DNA of 58,485 nucleotides from Chryseobacterium sp. CH21 (GCF_004119445.1 NZ_QICI01000055.1:1-58485); one strand, 5' to 3'. Positions 39,588-50,165 are shown, numbered from the stretch's first letter. Translations and numbers: made by a program. The notes: a model not told the origin generated them from the letters alone.

Positions 39588-40292
39588 ATGAATTTTTTAC
39601 AAGCAGAATGGCGAAAACTAGCCATCATCAATTACGAAATAGATTCTCATATCTTATTGCCTTACCTTCCAAAAGGCACAGAACTCGATTTTTATAAAGA
39701 CAAATGCTATGTAAGTCTTGTAGGATTCATGTTTTTAAATACCAGATTATTAGATTTTCCAATCCCTTTTCACCGGAATTTTGAAGAAGTGAACCTAAGA
39801 TTTTATGTCAAGAAAAAAGAAAATGGTGTCTGGAAAAGAGGAGTAGTGTTCATCAAAGAAATTGTTCCCAAGCCTGCTTTAAGTCTGGTGGCTAACTCCA
39901 TATACAAAGAAAATTATCATACCATGCCGATGAAAAACCAGATTCATGAAAGTGGCGATGAATTGCTGATCCGGTATTCATGGAAAGATAAAAGCTGGTA
40001 TTCTATCCAGATTATGGCAGAAAATACAGCAAAGCCAATGGAGGAAAACTCAGAATTTGAATTTATCACAGAACATTATTTTGGATTTACAAAAAAAGAA
40101 AACACAACTTCTGAATACGAAGTTTGCCATCCAAAATGGGATTGCTACACCATAAAAGAATACCATTTAGAAATTGATTTTCAAAGGATCTACGGAAATG
40201 ATTTTAAATGTTTGAATCACCAAAAGCCTATTTCCGTAATGCTTGCCGAAGGCTCAGAAATTCAGGTCAAAACTAAGAAATACATCACTTAA
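39588..40292 (+). CDS. YqjF/DUF2071 family protein
   Basis: A 234-residue cytoplasmic protein of the DUF2071 (YqjF) family. Typical features are the start FLQAEWRKLAIINYEI, PYLPKGTELDFYKDKCYVSLVGFMF, PFHRNFEEVNLRFYV and the C-terminal HPKWDCYTIKEYHLEIDF. The fold is an acetoacetate-decarboxylase-like beta cone, but catalytic activity is not established. Commonly neighbours SRPBCC and TIGR01777 genes, as here. Confidence 0.85.
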   Translation: MNFLQAEWRKLAIINYEIDSHILLPYLPKGTELDFYKDKCYVSLVGFMFLNTRLLDFPIPFHRNFEEVNLRFYVKKKENGVWKRGVVFIKEIVPKPALSLVANSIYKENYHTMPMKNQIHESGDELLIRYSWKDKSWYSIQIMAENTAKPMEENSEFEFITEHYFGFTKKENTTSEYEVCHPKWDCYTIKEYHLEIDFQRIYGNDFKCLNHQKPISVMLAEGSEIQVKTKKYIT

Positions 40293-40402
40293 AAACAATA
40301 ATATCAAAAACACCTTTCATTATACACCATCATCTGCGAAAATCTGTATCATCCATGGTTAAACCTTACACATTGAATTCAAAAACTTCAAACTTCAAAA
40401 CA

Positions 40403-41302
40403 ATGAAAATAATCATAGCAGGAGGAACCGGATTTCTCGGCGAAAACTTAGAAAAATTCTTTACAGAAAAAGGAAATCAAGTCTACATTCTTACCCGAAA
40501 TCCTAAACGTAAAAATGAAATCTATTGGGATGCTCAAACCATAGGCGAATGGAAAAACAGTCTTGAAAAAGCAGATGTTCTGATCAATCTGACAGGAAAG
40601 TCCGTAGACTGCCGTTATCATGAGAAAAATAAAAATGAAATTTATTCCTCAAGAATTGATAGTACAAGAGTATTACAGAAAGCTGTAGATCTTTGTTCTG
40701 AAAAACCAGAAGTTTGGCTGAATGCCAGTTCTGCAACTATTTATGTTCATTCCGAAAAACATATCAATACAGAAGAAAACGGAGTTATCGGAGATGATTT
40801 TTCCATGAATATCTGCAAAAGCTGGGAAAAAGAATTTTTTAAAGTTAGAAATGAAGGAATACGAAAAGTTGCTCTTCGAACTTCTATTGTTCTCGGGAAA
40901 AATGGTGGTGCTTTTCCAAAACTGAAAATGATTACAAAGCTGGGATTAGGTGGAAAACAAGGAAGAGGAAATCAAATGGTAAGCTGGATTCATATCGAAG
41001 ATTTTTGCAAAGCAGTGGAGTGGATAATTCAGAATGAAACTATTTCAGGGACTATTAACATAACTGCTCCAGAGCCTGTTTCCAATGAAAATATGATGAA
41101 AAAGCTTAGAAATAAAATGAAAATGCCTTTTGGGCTCAATGCACCGGTGTGGCAGCTGGAAATAGCATCCATATTCCTGAATACAGAAACAGAATTACTT
41201 TTAAAAAGCAGAAACGTTTATCCGGAAAGACTCATAAAAAATGGATTTCAGTTTTCATATCCCGGATTTGAGAAGGCCATTCTTAATCTCTTGGAATCTT
41301 AA
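40403..41302 (+). CDS. TIGR01777-type NAD(P)-dependent epimerase/oxidoreductase
   Basis: A roughly 299-residue extended-SDR protein of the YfcH/TIGR01777 group. The start was set at ATG 40403 (MKIIIAGGTGFLGENLEKFF), where the Rossmann GGTGFLG begins at once; an in-frame ATG at 40355 would add 16 residues without family support. Other motifs: VLINLTGKSVDCRYH, LNASSATIYVHS, VALRTSIVLGKNGGAF, MVSWIHIEDFCKAV and ITAPEPVSNENMMK. The reaction is unknown. It ends the GbsR-type cluster. Confidence 0.87.
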   Translation: MKIIIAGGTGFLGENLEKFFTEKGNQVYILTRNPKRKNEIYWDAQTIGEWKNSLEKADVLINLTGKSVDCRYHEKNKNEIYSSRIDSTRVLQKAVDLCSEKPEVWLNASSATIYVHSEKHINTEENGVIGDDFSMNICKSWEKEFFKVRNEGIRKVALRTSIVLGKNGGAFPKLKMITKLGLGGKQGRGNQMVSWIHIEDFCKAVEWIIQNETISGTINITAPEPVSNENMMKKLRNKMKMPFGLNAPVWQLEIASIFLNTETELLLKSRNVYPERLIKNGFQFSYPGFEKAILNLLES

Positions 41303-41351
41303 TATTTGCGGGTGTCCCAAGGATAATTAAATTAGCGGAAAACTATACCAT

Positions 41352-42797
41352 ATGCCGGTTATTTCCAAGGTAAAACCCCTTTTTCTTTCCTCCTTTTTGA
41401 TAAGTTCAATAGCATTTTCGCAGGCTCATAATGTGTCTGACGGTTATCAGAAGCCAACGGATCCTCTTGTTGCCCAGAATCTGGAGCAATGGCAGGATAT
41501 GAAATTCGGACTGTTTATGCATTGGGGAACCTATAGCCAGTGGGGAATCGTAGAAAGTTGGAGTTTATGTCCTGAAGACGAATCATGGACACAGAGAAAG
41601 CCCGAGCATGGGAAATCTTACTATGAGTATGTGAAAAATTATGAAACCCTTCAGACAAGTTTCAATCCAACCCGGTTCAATCCACAAAAATGGGCTGATG
41701 CCGCCAAAAAAGCCGGAATGAAATATGTGGTTTTTACTACCAAGCATCATGATGGGTTTGCTATGTTTGATACGCAACAGTCTGATTATAAAATCACATC
41801 TTCCAAAACACCATTCTCAAAAAATCCAAAATCTGATGTGACGAAAGAAATTTTCAATACGTTCAGAAAAGAAGGATTTAAAATAGGAGCTTACTTTTCA
41901 AAACCTGACTGGCATTCCAATGATTACTGGTGGTCTTACTTTCCACCCAAAGACAGAAATGTCAATTATGATCCCAAAAAATATCCGGAAAGATGGGATA
42001 ATTTTAAAAAATTCACCTTTAGCCAACTGAACGAAATCACTTCCAACTATGGTAAAGTGGATATTCTCTGGCTGGATGGAGGATGGGTGCGTCCTTTTCA
42101 TACCATAGATCCGAAAGTAGAATGGCAGCGCACCATCAAAGTAGAACAGGATATCGATATGGATAAAATAGGAACGATGGCCAGAAAAAACCAGCCTGGG
42201 ATAATCATTGTAGACCGCACTGTTCCCGGAAAATGGGAAAACTATGTTACCCCTGAGCAGGCCGTTCCGGAACATGCCCTTTCTATTCCATGGGAAAGCT
42301 GTATCACAATGGGAGATTCTTTTTCTTACGTTCCGAATGACAATTATAAAACCTCTCAGAAGATCATTGAAACCTTGGTTAAAATCATTTCAAGAGGCGG
42401 AAATTATCTGATGAATATTGCTCCGGGCCCCAATGGAGATTATGATCCAATAGTCTATGAAAGATTACAGCAGATTTCCGGTTGGATGGAGAAAAATCAG
42501 TCTGCGGTTTTTGCAACAAGAAGTATTGCTCCATACCATGAAGGAAATTATTATTATACCCAAAGTAAGGACCATCACACCGTAAATGTATTTCATCTCA
42601 ATGAGCAGTCAGAATATCAGGCTCCGGCAGTTCTTACCTTTTCTATTCCCGAAAATTTTAAACCAAAATCTTTGAAAGTTTTAGGATTATCAAACAAAAT
42701 TCAATGGAAGAAAACAGCAGAAAGTACCCTTGAAATCAAATTACCTGAAGAAAGGAAAAAACTGAAACATGCTACTGTAATTCAAATCGTTCAATAA
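41352..42797 (+). CDS. GH29 alpha-L-fucosidase
   Basis: A 481-residue secreted glycosidase with a signal peptide (LFLSSFLISSIAFSQA). The GH29 barrel is clear: WQDMKFGLFMHWGTYSQWGI, the substrate-binding VVFTTKHHDGFAMFDT, KIGAYFSKPDWHS and the nucleophile region VDILWLDGGWVR (Asp). ISRGGNYLMNIAPGPNGD is also typical. It releases terminal alpha-L-fucose from glycans in the periplasm or outside. Its stop overlaps the ATG of the GH3 gene by one base, so the two are coupled. Confidence 0.93.
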   Translation: MPVISKVKPLFLSSFLISSIAFSQAHNVSDGYQKPTDPLVAQNLEQWQDMKFGLFMHWGTYSQWGIVESWSLCPEDESWTQRKPEHGKSYYEYVKNYETLQTSFNPTRFNPQKWADAAKKAGMKYVVFTTKHHDGFAMFDTQQSDYKITSSKTPFSKNPKSDVTKEIFNTFRKEGFKIGAYFSKPDWHSNDYWWSYFPPKDRNVNYDPKKYPERWDNFKKFTFSQLNEITSNYGKVDILWLDGGWVRPFHTIDPKVEWQRTIKVEQDIDMDKIGTMARKNQPGIIIVDRTVPGKWENYVTPEQAVPEHALSIPWESCITMGDSFSYVPNDNYKTSQKIIETLVKIISRGGNYLMNIAPGPNGDYDPIVYERLQQISGWMEKNQSAVFATRSIAPYHEGNYYYTQSKDHHTVNVFHLNEQSEYQAPAVLTFSIPENFKPKSLKVLGLSNKIQWKKTAESTLEIKLPEERKKLKHATVIQIVQ

Positions 42798-45458
42798 TGA
42801 GATGTATTAGTTTTAAACTTGCTGGGATAACATTATTGTTGAATGTTGTGATTACTTTTGCTCAAAAACCCTTATATAAAGATCCGAAACAACCTGTTGA
42901 AGCTCGTGTTCAGGATCTGTTGAAGAGAATGACCCCGGAAGAAAAATTCTGGCAGTGCTTTATGATTCCAGGAGATTTGGATAACGTCCCGAAAGGACAG
43001 TATTCTCATGGAATTTTTGGATTGCAGGTAAGCGCGGGAAACCAAGGGGGAGGAGTGGCTGGGCAACTGTTGAAATATAATGCCAATGAAGATGCAGAGA
43101 GGCTGGTGAAAAAATCAATACCATTCAGAAATATTTCGTAGAAGAATCAAGATTGGGAATTCCTATTATCCCTTTTGATGAAGCCTTACATGGATTGGTT
43201 CGGGAAGGGGCAACAGCTTTTCCGCAGGCCATTGGTTTGGCTGCCACTTTTAATCCGGAATTGATGGCTCAGGTTTCAACATCGATTGCAGCAGAGTCGA
43301 AATGGAGAGGAATCCGTCAGATTCTGACACCCGTAGTCAATCTTGCAAATGATGTACGATGGGGAAGGACAGAAGAAACCTATGGTGAAGATCCCTTTTT
43401 GACATCCGTGATGGGAGTCAGCTTTGTCACTTCATTTGAAAATATGGGAATCATTACCACTCCTAAGCACTTTTTAGCTAACGTAGGAGAGGGAGGTATA
43501 GACTCATACCCGATTCATTGGAGCAAAAGATATCTTGAGGAAACTCATTTAATTCCTTTTCACCATGCTTTTACAAAAGGAAAAAGCCGTTCCGTAATGA
43601 CTTCTTATAATCTGCTGGATGGAAGACCTTCTACCGCAAATCACTGGCTGTTAACAGATAAATTAAAAAAAGAATGGGATTTCAAAGGCTTTGTCATCAG
43701 TGATGCCAGTGCAGTAGGAGGAGCAAATGTGCTGCATTTTACAGCAAAAGATTATGATGATGCTTCTGCGCAGGCAATCAATGCAGGCCTTGATGTGATT
43801 TTTCAGACAGAATATAAACATTATGAACTCTTTATGCCTCCTTTTTGGATGGCAGAATCTCAAAAGAAAGAATTGATGATGCTGTTTCAAGAGTACTGAG
43901 AGCCAAATTCGAACTCGGATTATTTGAAGCCCCCTATGTTTCATCTAAAGAAATTGAAGCACTAAAGAAATTGAATCATAAACCTCTGGCAGAAAAAGCA
44001 GCTGCAGAATCCTTTGTTTTGCTTCAGAATAATAATCAGACACTTCCTGTTCCTGAAAATGTAAAAAAGATTCTGGTAGTGGGCACAGATGCTGTGGATG
44101 CAAGATTAGGTGGCTATTCTGGGCCGGGAAACAAGAAAATCAATATTGTAGACGGGCTTAAAAATTATACTAAAAATAAAAATATTGAAATCATGTACTC
44201 AAAGGGTATTGATTGGAATATAAAAGATTTTACCACCATTTCCAATGAATATTTATCCTCTGAGAATAAAAAAGGATTAAAGGGAAGTTACTTTTCCAAT
44301 ACAGAGTTAAAAGGAAATTCAGCTTTCGAAAGACAGGATGAACAGCTTAATTTTAAATGGACATTATATTCTCCCGATCCGGAAAAGTTGCAGGTTGATC
44401 ATTATAGTATTCGATGGATCGGAAAACTGGAAGCTCCGGAGTCAGGGAAATACCAATTAGGATTGCGTGGGAATGATGGTTTCAGACTATATCTGGATGG
44501 GAAATTAGCCATTGATCAATGGGAAAAATTAAGCTATTCAACAAAAACCGTTGAATTAGATTTTGTAAAAGGAAAAAAATATGATATTAAGATTGAATTT
44601 CATGAAAACCGTGGAGAAGCCAATCTAGAACTGATCTGGAACTATGGCCTGCATAATTATCAGAAAGATTTTAATGAAGCTTTAGATCTTGCTCAGAAAG
44701 CAGACTATATCATCATAACAGCCGGAATTCATGAAGGGGAATTTCAGGATCGTTCATCACTGAGTCTGCCAGGAAATCAGGAAGCATTTATTCATGAAGT
44801 TGTAAAATTAAATAAACCAATTTCGGTTGTATTAGTAGGAGGTTCAGCCATAAAAACAACAGCATGGAAAGATAAAGTAGGAGCTATTTTAGATATTTGG
44901 TATCCTGGCGAAGAAGGCGGAAATGCTGTTGCAAAAATATTGTTTGGGGCTGAGAACCCATCAGGAAAACTACCCATTACTTTCCCGATTGAGGAAGGAC
45001 AGCTCCCTTTAATTTATAATCATCATCCAACAGGAAGAGGAAACGATTATCATGACCTTAGTGGTGAGCCTTTATATCCGTTTGGCTTTGGATTGAGCTA
45101 TACTACCTTTGAAATCTCAGGTTTACAGTTGAATAAAACTCAGTATTCAGAAAATGATACCATCATCGCTAAAGTGAATGTGAAAAATACAGGTTCAAAA
45201 ACAGGAAATGAAGTCGTTCAGTTATATGTAAAAGATTTGCTGGCATCAGTTTCAAGGCCGATTATTGAGCTTAAAGGATTTCAGAAAGTAGAATTGAAAC
45301 CCGGAGAATCAAAGTCCGTTACCATCGAAGTACCAGTAAAGCAACTACAGTTCTTAAATGAAAAAATGGACTGGATTGTAGAAAAAGGGACCTACAGAAT
45401 CATGGTGGGTAACTCATCAAAAAATCTTCCTTTGAAACAGAATATTGAAGTTTTATAA
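42797..45458 (+). CDS. GH3 beta-glucosidase-like with PA14 domain, two frameshifts
   Basis: About 886 residues once repaired. The signal peptide is near LAGITLLLNVVITFAQ. The GH3 N-terminal barrel has PFDEALHGLVREGATAFPQAIG, WGRTEETYGEDPFLTS and TPKHFLANVGEGG, with the nucleophile Asp in GFVISDASAVGG. A PA14 carbohydrate-binding insert follows (SIRWIGKLEAPESGKYQLGL, LYLDGKLAIDQW). The GH3 C-terminal sandwich (VVLVGGSAIKTTAWKDKV) and an FnIII-like tail (VKNTGSKTGNEVVQLYVKD) complete it. Single-base deletions lie in the A run 43109-43114 and the T run 43842-43846; adding one base to each joins the frames. It is coupled to the GH29 gene, suggesting fucosylated-glycan breakdown. Linkage specificity unknown. 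Confidence 0.87.
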
Positions 45459-45462
45459 CAAT

Positions 45463-45492
45463 AAAAAAGAGCAGAAAAATCTGCTCTTTTTA
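45463..45492. terminator. Bidirectional terminator between convergent genes
   Basis: AAAAAGAGCAGA and TCTGCTCTTTTT pair around an A-rich loop, with A and T tracts on both sides. It serves the GH3 gene and the convergent minus-strand gene. Confidence 0.85.
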
Positions 45493-45513
45493 CGTATATA
45501 TTGTTGAAGATAT

Positions 45514-46395
45514 CTAGTATTTTCTGGCTAATAAAACGTTCAGTAAGAATGTTCCTGCCCAGTTACTGTTATTGGATCCGTTATTTCCCATAAAATCAAT
45601 ACGTGCCACAGATACAGTAAGTCTAGTTCTTCCGGCAGTACCATTATTGGCAAGGCTTACAAATGAAGCTGTAAATACATCCGGGAAACTTGAGTTGTTT
45701 CCTGCCGTAAGAATTGGATACATATTGGTAACATTAAAAGGAGTACCTTGATATTCATAAACAAGCGTCATTCTACTAGCATTGGTATAGGTGGCAGTAT
45801 GTGCATTGTCTACAGATGTTTTACTTATGATCCACCATCTGTCGGTTGCAGTACCCGAATCATAACCTGCATTACCATGAGCCGTCCAGTCTGAAACAGG
45901 AGCTGTTCCCAGTGCATGAGGCGGAATAAAAAGCTGTGTACCATAAATCTCCACATTACTTGGCTTAGGAAGAACAGTAAAAGACAAATCCCAGGTTCCT
46001 CCTGTAGTATTGCTGTTGTTCACTACTTCAGCATAAGCCCCTGTAGGAATTACAAAAGAAGCAACCGGAGTATTATCAATCCTTAAAGTATTGCCGCTGG
46101 ATGCCTGAAGCGTAATTGCATTCGCGGAGATGTTTTTGATTTTATAAATTCTCCCTGTAAAACTTGTCGTTCCTGCTCCAACAACAGGAAGGGTAAATGT
46201 AGCATCAGCCGTTCCGTTATAGGTAATGTAATGATCAGTGGCCAGAATACTATACGTTGTAGCAGTGATTTGTGTGTATCCGGCCCTTAGTGAACCGTTT
46301 ATGGCGAGAGTACTGTTTGGAGTCAGTGTATTAATCCCTACTTGTGCGGTTAAAGGGATGCCACAAAACAAAAGGATTGAAATGTATTTTTTCAT
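45514..46395 (-). CDS. Secreted hypothetical protein, adhesin/tail-fibre-like N-terminus
   Basis: A 293-residue exported protein (MKKYISILLFCGIPLTAQ signal). The mature N-terminus VGINTLTPNSTLAINGSLRAGY resembles the VGIGTxxPxxxLDVNG motif seen at the start of many secreted Bacteroidota trimeric or fibre-like proteins. The rest is Thr/Asn/Gly-rich beta structure (ITLQASSGNTLRID, WWIISKTSVDNAHTATYT). No T9SS sorting domain was seen (it ends FLLNVLLARKY). Surface or matrix role is inference. Confidence 0.7.
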   Translation of the reverse strand: MKKYISILLFCGIPLTAQVGINTLTPNSTLAINGSLRAGYTQITATTYSILATDHYITYNGTADATFTLPVVGAGTTSFTGRIYKIKNISANAITLQASSGNTLRIDNTPVASFVIPTGAYAEVVNNSNTTGGTWDLSFTVLPKPSNVEIYGTQLFIPPHALGTAPVSDWTAHGNAGYDSGTATDRWWIISKTSVDNAHTATYTNASRMTLVYEYQGTPFNVTNMYPILTAGNNSSFPDVFTASFVSLANNGTAGRTRLTVSVARIDFMGNNGSNNSNWAGTFLLNVLLARKY

Positions 46396-46531
46396 ATTTT
46401 ATAAAATTGATTTTAAACAAAAATACAAAAAATCACTTAAAATTTACTTATAATAGAATAATTGATATGTTTTTAATATATATATAGTAATATGAAGTGA
46501 AAATAGGTAAATAGTGTTAAATCAATTGGTG

Positions 46532-46917
46532 TTAAATCAATCTGCACGGTACTTCCAAATCTTCAATAAGATAGTAGCTGCAGCATAACCGATGATAACC
46601 ATCCGCAATAATGAGTTCATGCTGACCTCTTATGAGTAGGATAGGAGAAAGCTTCTTGTTTTTTTCTACTTTTTTCAGATTTTCTTTTACGTGGATATTG
46701 GTTTCCGGAAGCAAAGCAAGCTTACTGGCTCTTAAGATATCTTTCGATTTTTTTGTGTGGGAGGTGCCGATTTTAATTTTTCAACCATCTTTTGGGCTTC
46801 ATCCGGTTCAAAAAGAAGATCCAGATAATCCAATGCTGCAGGAAAATCATGATCTTCCGGTTTTTTCATCCAGATACTGTCTTTAGTGAGATTCTTTTTT
46901 TTCGTGGAAGTCTTCAT
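46532..46917 (-). CDS. Small ParB-N-terminal-like protein, frameshifted
   Basis: A roughly 128-residue cytoplasmic protein. The start is ATG at 46917 (MKTSTKKKNLTKDSIW). The frame is broken in the T run 46748-46754 (A run on the coding strand); one extra base joins VEKLKSAPPTQKKSKDILRA with LLPETNIHVKENLKK. The C-terminal half carries a ParB/Srx-type motif (PILLIRGQHELIIADGYHRLCCSYYL; the DGYHR box) as in ParB-nuclease-fold proteins. No HTH is seen. It is not a partition system, as no parA is nearby. Function unknown. Confidence 0.68.
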
Positions 46918-47093
46918 AAACGCTGATTTTAAAGGGAAATAAATGTATGAAAAATAGTGCACCTTTTAATGTTACGAAATAGGTTGTACTTTAAAAAAAT
47001 ATTGGTATGATATATGCAAGATTGTTGGTGAACCGGAATGAATTTCATTAAATAATATTGAATTAATTGAAATCATTCAAAAATAAGAACATT

Positions 47094-47357
47094 ATGAAAA
47101 AGTTATTAATTTCAACAGTATTGTTACTAGGTTTATCCGTGAATGTTTCAGCTCAGAAGCACCCGCCAGTACCACCACATCCTTCAAAAAGTGAGTTGGT
47201 CAATATTAAAATGCAGGAGCTTACTAAAAAATATAATATAGAGAAAAAACTCATCCTTAATCACCCTCTTGCCACCAAACAGATGAAGAGAGATCAGATG
47301 AAAGCTTTAAACCAAAGATATGCCACTGAAAAGCGATTACTTAGACAGGCAAAATAA
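47094..47357 (+). CDS. Small secreted basic protein
   Basis: An 87-residue exported protein. The start at 47094 gives the signal peptide MKKLLISTVLLLGLSVNVSAQ; an upstream in-frame ATG (47067) is less likely. The mature part (about 66 residues) starts with His/Pro repeats (KHPPVPPHPSK) and continues as a basic helix (LTKKYNIEKKLILNHPLATKQMKRDQMKAL). I do not recognise a family. It stands alone upstream of lpdA. Confidence 0.65.
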   Translation: MKKLLISTVLLLGLSVNVSAQKHPPVPPHPSKSELVNIKMQELTKKYNIEKKLILNHPLATKQMKRDQMKALNQRYATEKRLLRQAK

Positions 47358-47585
47358 TACATAATTTTTACGGTAATTAAAATAGAAAAAGCCGTTTTTT
47401 ATAGATTGAACTTTGAGAATTTTTCAATGTAAAAGAAAATTTATTGAAAGAGAATGCGTTTTGTGTTCTCTTTCTTTGTTTAAAATTGAATAAAAATAGC
47501 TTTATTAATGCATTTTAAGATCGGTTTACAGAAACATGAAACATCCAATATTTTTCCTTAAATTCGCATAAAAATTTTTAAAGTA

Positions 47586-48974
47586 ATGAATTACGATATT
47601 ATTGTCATTGGAAGTGGTCCTGGTGGATATGTTACTGCGATCAGAGCAGCGCAATTAGGTTTCAAAACCGCAATTATCGAGAAAGAAAATTTAGGAGGAA
47701 TCTGCCTTAACTGGGGATGTATTCCAACTAAAGCTTTATTGAAATCTGCTCAGGTTTTTCATTATATCAACCATGCTGAAGATTATGGTTTAAATAAAGT
47801 GGAGGCAAGCTTTGAATTCCCGAATGTAATTCAGAGAAGCCGTGGTGTTGCCAGCAAAATGAGCAAAGGAATCGAATTCTTGATGAAAAAGAATAAGATT
47901 GACGTAATTCTTGGTACTGCAAAAGTACAGAAAGGAAAAAAAGTTTCTGTTACAGATAAAGAAGGAAAAGTAACCGAATATACAGGTACTCATATCATTA
48001 TCGCTACAGGAGCCCGTTCAAGAGAATTACCAAACTTACCACAAGATGGTAAAAAAGTAATCGGATACAGACAGGCATTATCTCTTCCTGAGCAGCCAAA
48101 ATCTATGATCGTTGTAGGTTCTGGAGCTATCGGAGTAGAATTTGCTGACTTCTATAACACAATGGGAACTAAAGTAACTGTTGTTGAATTTATGCCAAAC
48201 ATCGTTCCTGTAGAAGACGAAGAAATCTCTAAACACTTAGAGAAATCTCTGAAAAAGACAGGAATCGAGATCATGACCAACGCTTCTGTAGAAAGTGTTG
48301 ATGCAAGTGGAGAAGGCGTAAAAGCTACTGTGAAAACAGCGAACGGAAACATTACTCTTGAAGCTGATATCTTATTATCTGCTGTAGGTATTGCTGCTAA
48401 CATCGAGAATATCGGGTTAGAAGAAGTGGGAATCCAGACAGATAAAGGAAGAGTATTGGTAAACGAATGGTACGAAACTTCAGTACCTGGTTACTATGCC
48501 ATCGGAGATATCATCCCAACTCAGGCATTGGCTCACGTTGCTTCTGCAGAAGGAATCACTTGTGTTGAGAAAATCAAAGGAATGCACGTTGAGAAAATCG
48601 ACTATGGCAATATCCCTGGATGTACTTACTGCCACCCTGAAGTAGCTTCTGTAGGTCTTACTGAAAAGCAGGCGAAAGAAAAAGGATACGAAATCAAAGT
48701 AGGTAAATTCCCTCTTTCTGCAAGTGGTAAAGCTACTGCAAACGGAAATACAGACGGATTTATCAAAGTAATCTTTGATGCTAAATATGGTGAGTGGTTA
48801 GGATGCCACATGATTGGTGAAGGAGTAACGGATATGGTTGCTGAAGCTGTGGTAGCTAGAAAATTAGAAACTACAGGTCACGAAATCATCAAATCTATCC
48901 ACCCGCACCCAACAGTTTCTGAAGCTATTATGGAAGCTGCTGCTGCTGCTTACGGTGAAGTGATTCACATTTAA
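47586..48974 (+). CDS. lpdA: Dihydrolipoyl dehydrogenase (E3)
   Basis: A 462-residue FAD disulfide oxidoreductase. The FAD site is IVIGSGPGGYVTAIRAAQLG. The redox-active Cys pair is in GGICLNWGCIPTKALL (CxxxxC). The NAD site is IVVGSGAIGVEFADFY. The His-Glu pair of the dimer interface lies in SIHPHPTVSEAIMEA. It reoxidises dihydrolipoamide of the E2 components of 2-oxoacid dehydrogenase complexes. It probably serves the fused E1 encoded at 17.0-19.5 kb and other complexes elsewhere. The gene is intact, with its own terminator. Confidence 0.97.
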   Translation: MNYDIIVIGSGPGGYVTAIRAAQLGFKTAIIEKENLGGICLNWGCIPTKALLKSAQVFHYINHAEDYGLNKVEASFEFPNVIQRSRGVASKMSKGIEFLMKKNKIDVILGTAKVQKGKKVSVTDKEGKVTEYTGTHIIIATGARSRELPNLPQDGKKVIGYRQALSLPEQPKSMIVVGSGAIGVEFADFYNTMGTKVTVVEFMPNIVPVEDEEISKHLEKSLKKTGIEIMTNASVESVDASGEGVKATVKTANGNITLEADILLSAVGIAANIENIGLEEVGIQTDKGRVLVNEWYETSVPGYYAIGDIIPTQALAHVASAEGITCVEKIKGMHVEKIDYGNIPGCTYCHPEVASVGLTEKQAKEKGYEIKVGKFPLSASGKATANGNTDGFIKVIFDAKYGEWLGCHMIGEGVTDMVAEAVVARKLETTGHEIIKSIHPHPTVSEAIMEAAAAAYGEVIHI

Positions 48975-49000
48975 TCTGAAATACAGAAATCTATATGATA

Positions 49001-49027
49001 AAAGCCTGGAAAAATCCAGGCTTTTTT
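49001..49027 (+). terminator. Rho-independent terminator after lpdA
   Basis: AAAGCCTGGA and TCCAGGCTTT pair around AAAA, followed by T's. Confidence 0.85.
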
Positions 49028-49056
49028 TGATGTAGAGCAGAAGTATGCGTAAATTA

Positions 49057-49089
49057 AACCTAACAGGTTTCAAAAACCTGTTAGGTTTA
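49057..49089. repeat. AAACCTAACAGGTTT-type palindrome
   Basis: AAACCTAACAGGTTT and AACCTGTTAGGTTT are perfect inverses around a short loop. This hairpin family is scattered through many Bacteroidota genomes. It lies between the lpdA terminator and the patatin gene. Confidence 0.7.
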
Positions 49090-49230
49090 TTGTTTATTAT
49101 CCATTTTTCTTAAAAGGCTTCTGATGAAATTTTAGCTTGTATACAATGGAATTTCTTAAAATAACTTTAAAATTAGCATATTTATAAAAATTAACTTAAT
49201 TATCTCAGGCCGTTTTCTTACATTTATTCT

Positions 49231-50012
49231 ATGAATTTTGAGAGAGTAGGACTTGTTTTATCAGGAGGCGGTACCAAAGGAATCGCTCATGCAGGAGTAT
49301 TAAAATTCTTACAGGAAAAAGATATTGAAGTAGATATCCTTTCCTGTTGCAGTGCCGGATCTATTGTAGGATGTCTTCATGCTATCGGGAAAACTCCGGA
49401 AGAAATCCTGGAATTTTCAATTCTGTGTATTTTTTCAACTGGAAACACTTTACATTCAACCAGCCGGGGCTTGTTTCTTCGGTGATCTTCAGAAACTATC
49501 TGAAACCGATTTTCCATGAAATGAAACTGGGAGATCTCGATATCGAAGTTAAAATTGTCGCTACAGAGCTTGTTGCCGGAACCCAGAAAATTTTTGATAA
49601 AGATTTTGAAATTGTGGATGCCATCATTGCTTCATGTTCCATTCCTGGAATTACAACACCTTATATCATTGGTGATGAAATGTATTGCGATGGAGGAGTT
49701 CTGAATAATTTTCCGGCAGATATCATCAGAGAAGACTGTGAAAAGCTGATTGGCGTATTTGTCTCTCCGCCCAACGAAGCTAAGATTAAAGATCTGAATT
49801 CCATTAAAGCAATCGTTTCCCGTTCTTATGATCTTCTTTCTTATAGGATTGAAAAAGTAAAATTTGATTACTGCGACTGGTTTATTTCTTCCCAGAAACT
49901 ATCGTCCTACGGAACTTTTGAGCGCAGAAAAGACAGATTGGAAGAGATTTTCAATATCGGTTACAAAGCAGCCAAAGAAAGCTATGAAGAAAGTACTTTT
50001 TTACAGAATTAA
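49231..50012 (+). CDS. Patatin-like phospholipase, frameshifted
   Basis: About 260 residues once repaired. The glycine-rich oxyanion motif is LVLSGGGTKGIAHAGVL. The nucleophile elbow reads SCCSAGSIVG, so GxSxG appears as CxSAG with Ser still in place. The catalytic Asp is in YCDGGVLNNFP. A single-base deletion lies in the T run 49414-49417; adding T gives EEILEFFNSVYFFNWKHF and joins the two frames. Patatins hydrolyse acyl groups of lipids, often as serine-Asp dyads, and this one lacks a signal peptide. The Gly-to-Cys change at the elbow is odd and may affect activity. The substrate is unknown. Confidence 0.82.
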
Positions 50013-50029
50013 GACAATCCGGAACATAA

Positions 50030-50058
50030 AAAAATCCCGCATCAATATGCAGGATTTT
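50030..50058 (+). terminator. Terminator after the patatin gene
   Basis: AAAATCC-GCAT and ATGC-GGATTTTT form a stem ending in T's, 18 bases past the stop codon. Confidence 0.7.
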
Positions 50059-50165
50059 TATTTTATAAGAAGAGTTGGAAGGACTTTATTTGAGATTTTA
50101 AAAGCAAAATTATCAACAGTATACACAACATCCTGCCTCTCTCCTCCATCTTCCCGCTTTTATAC

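Noticed and set aside
40355..40402. Upstream ATG as start of the TIGR01777-type gene
   Set aside because: The added residues have no family support and the Rossmann fold begins right at the internal ATG (40403).
46532..46917. Plasmid-type partition gene
   Set aside because: Only a short ParB-like nuclease-fold motif is present, with no HTH, parA or parS-like repeats nearby.
49057..49089. AAACCTAACAGGTTT hairpin as a novel regulatory element
   Set aside because: I recall this palindrome as a scattered hairpin in many Bacteroidota genomes, and nothing here ties it to a gene.
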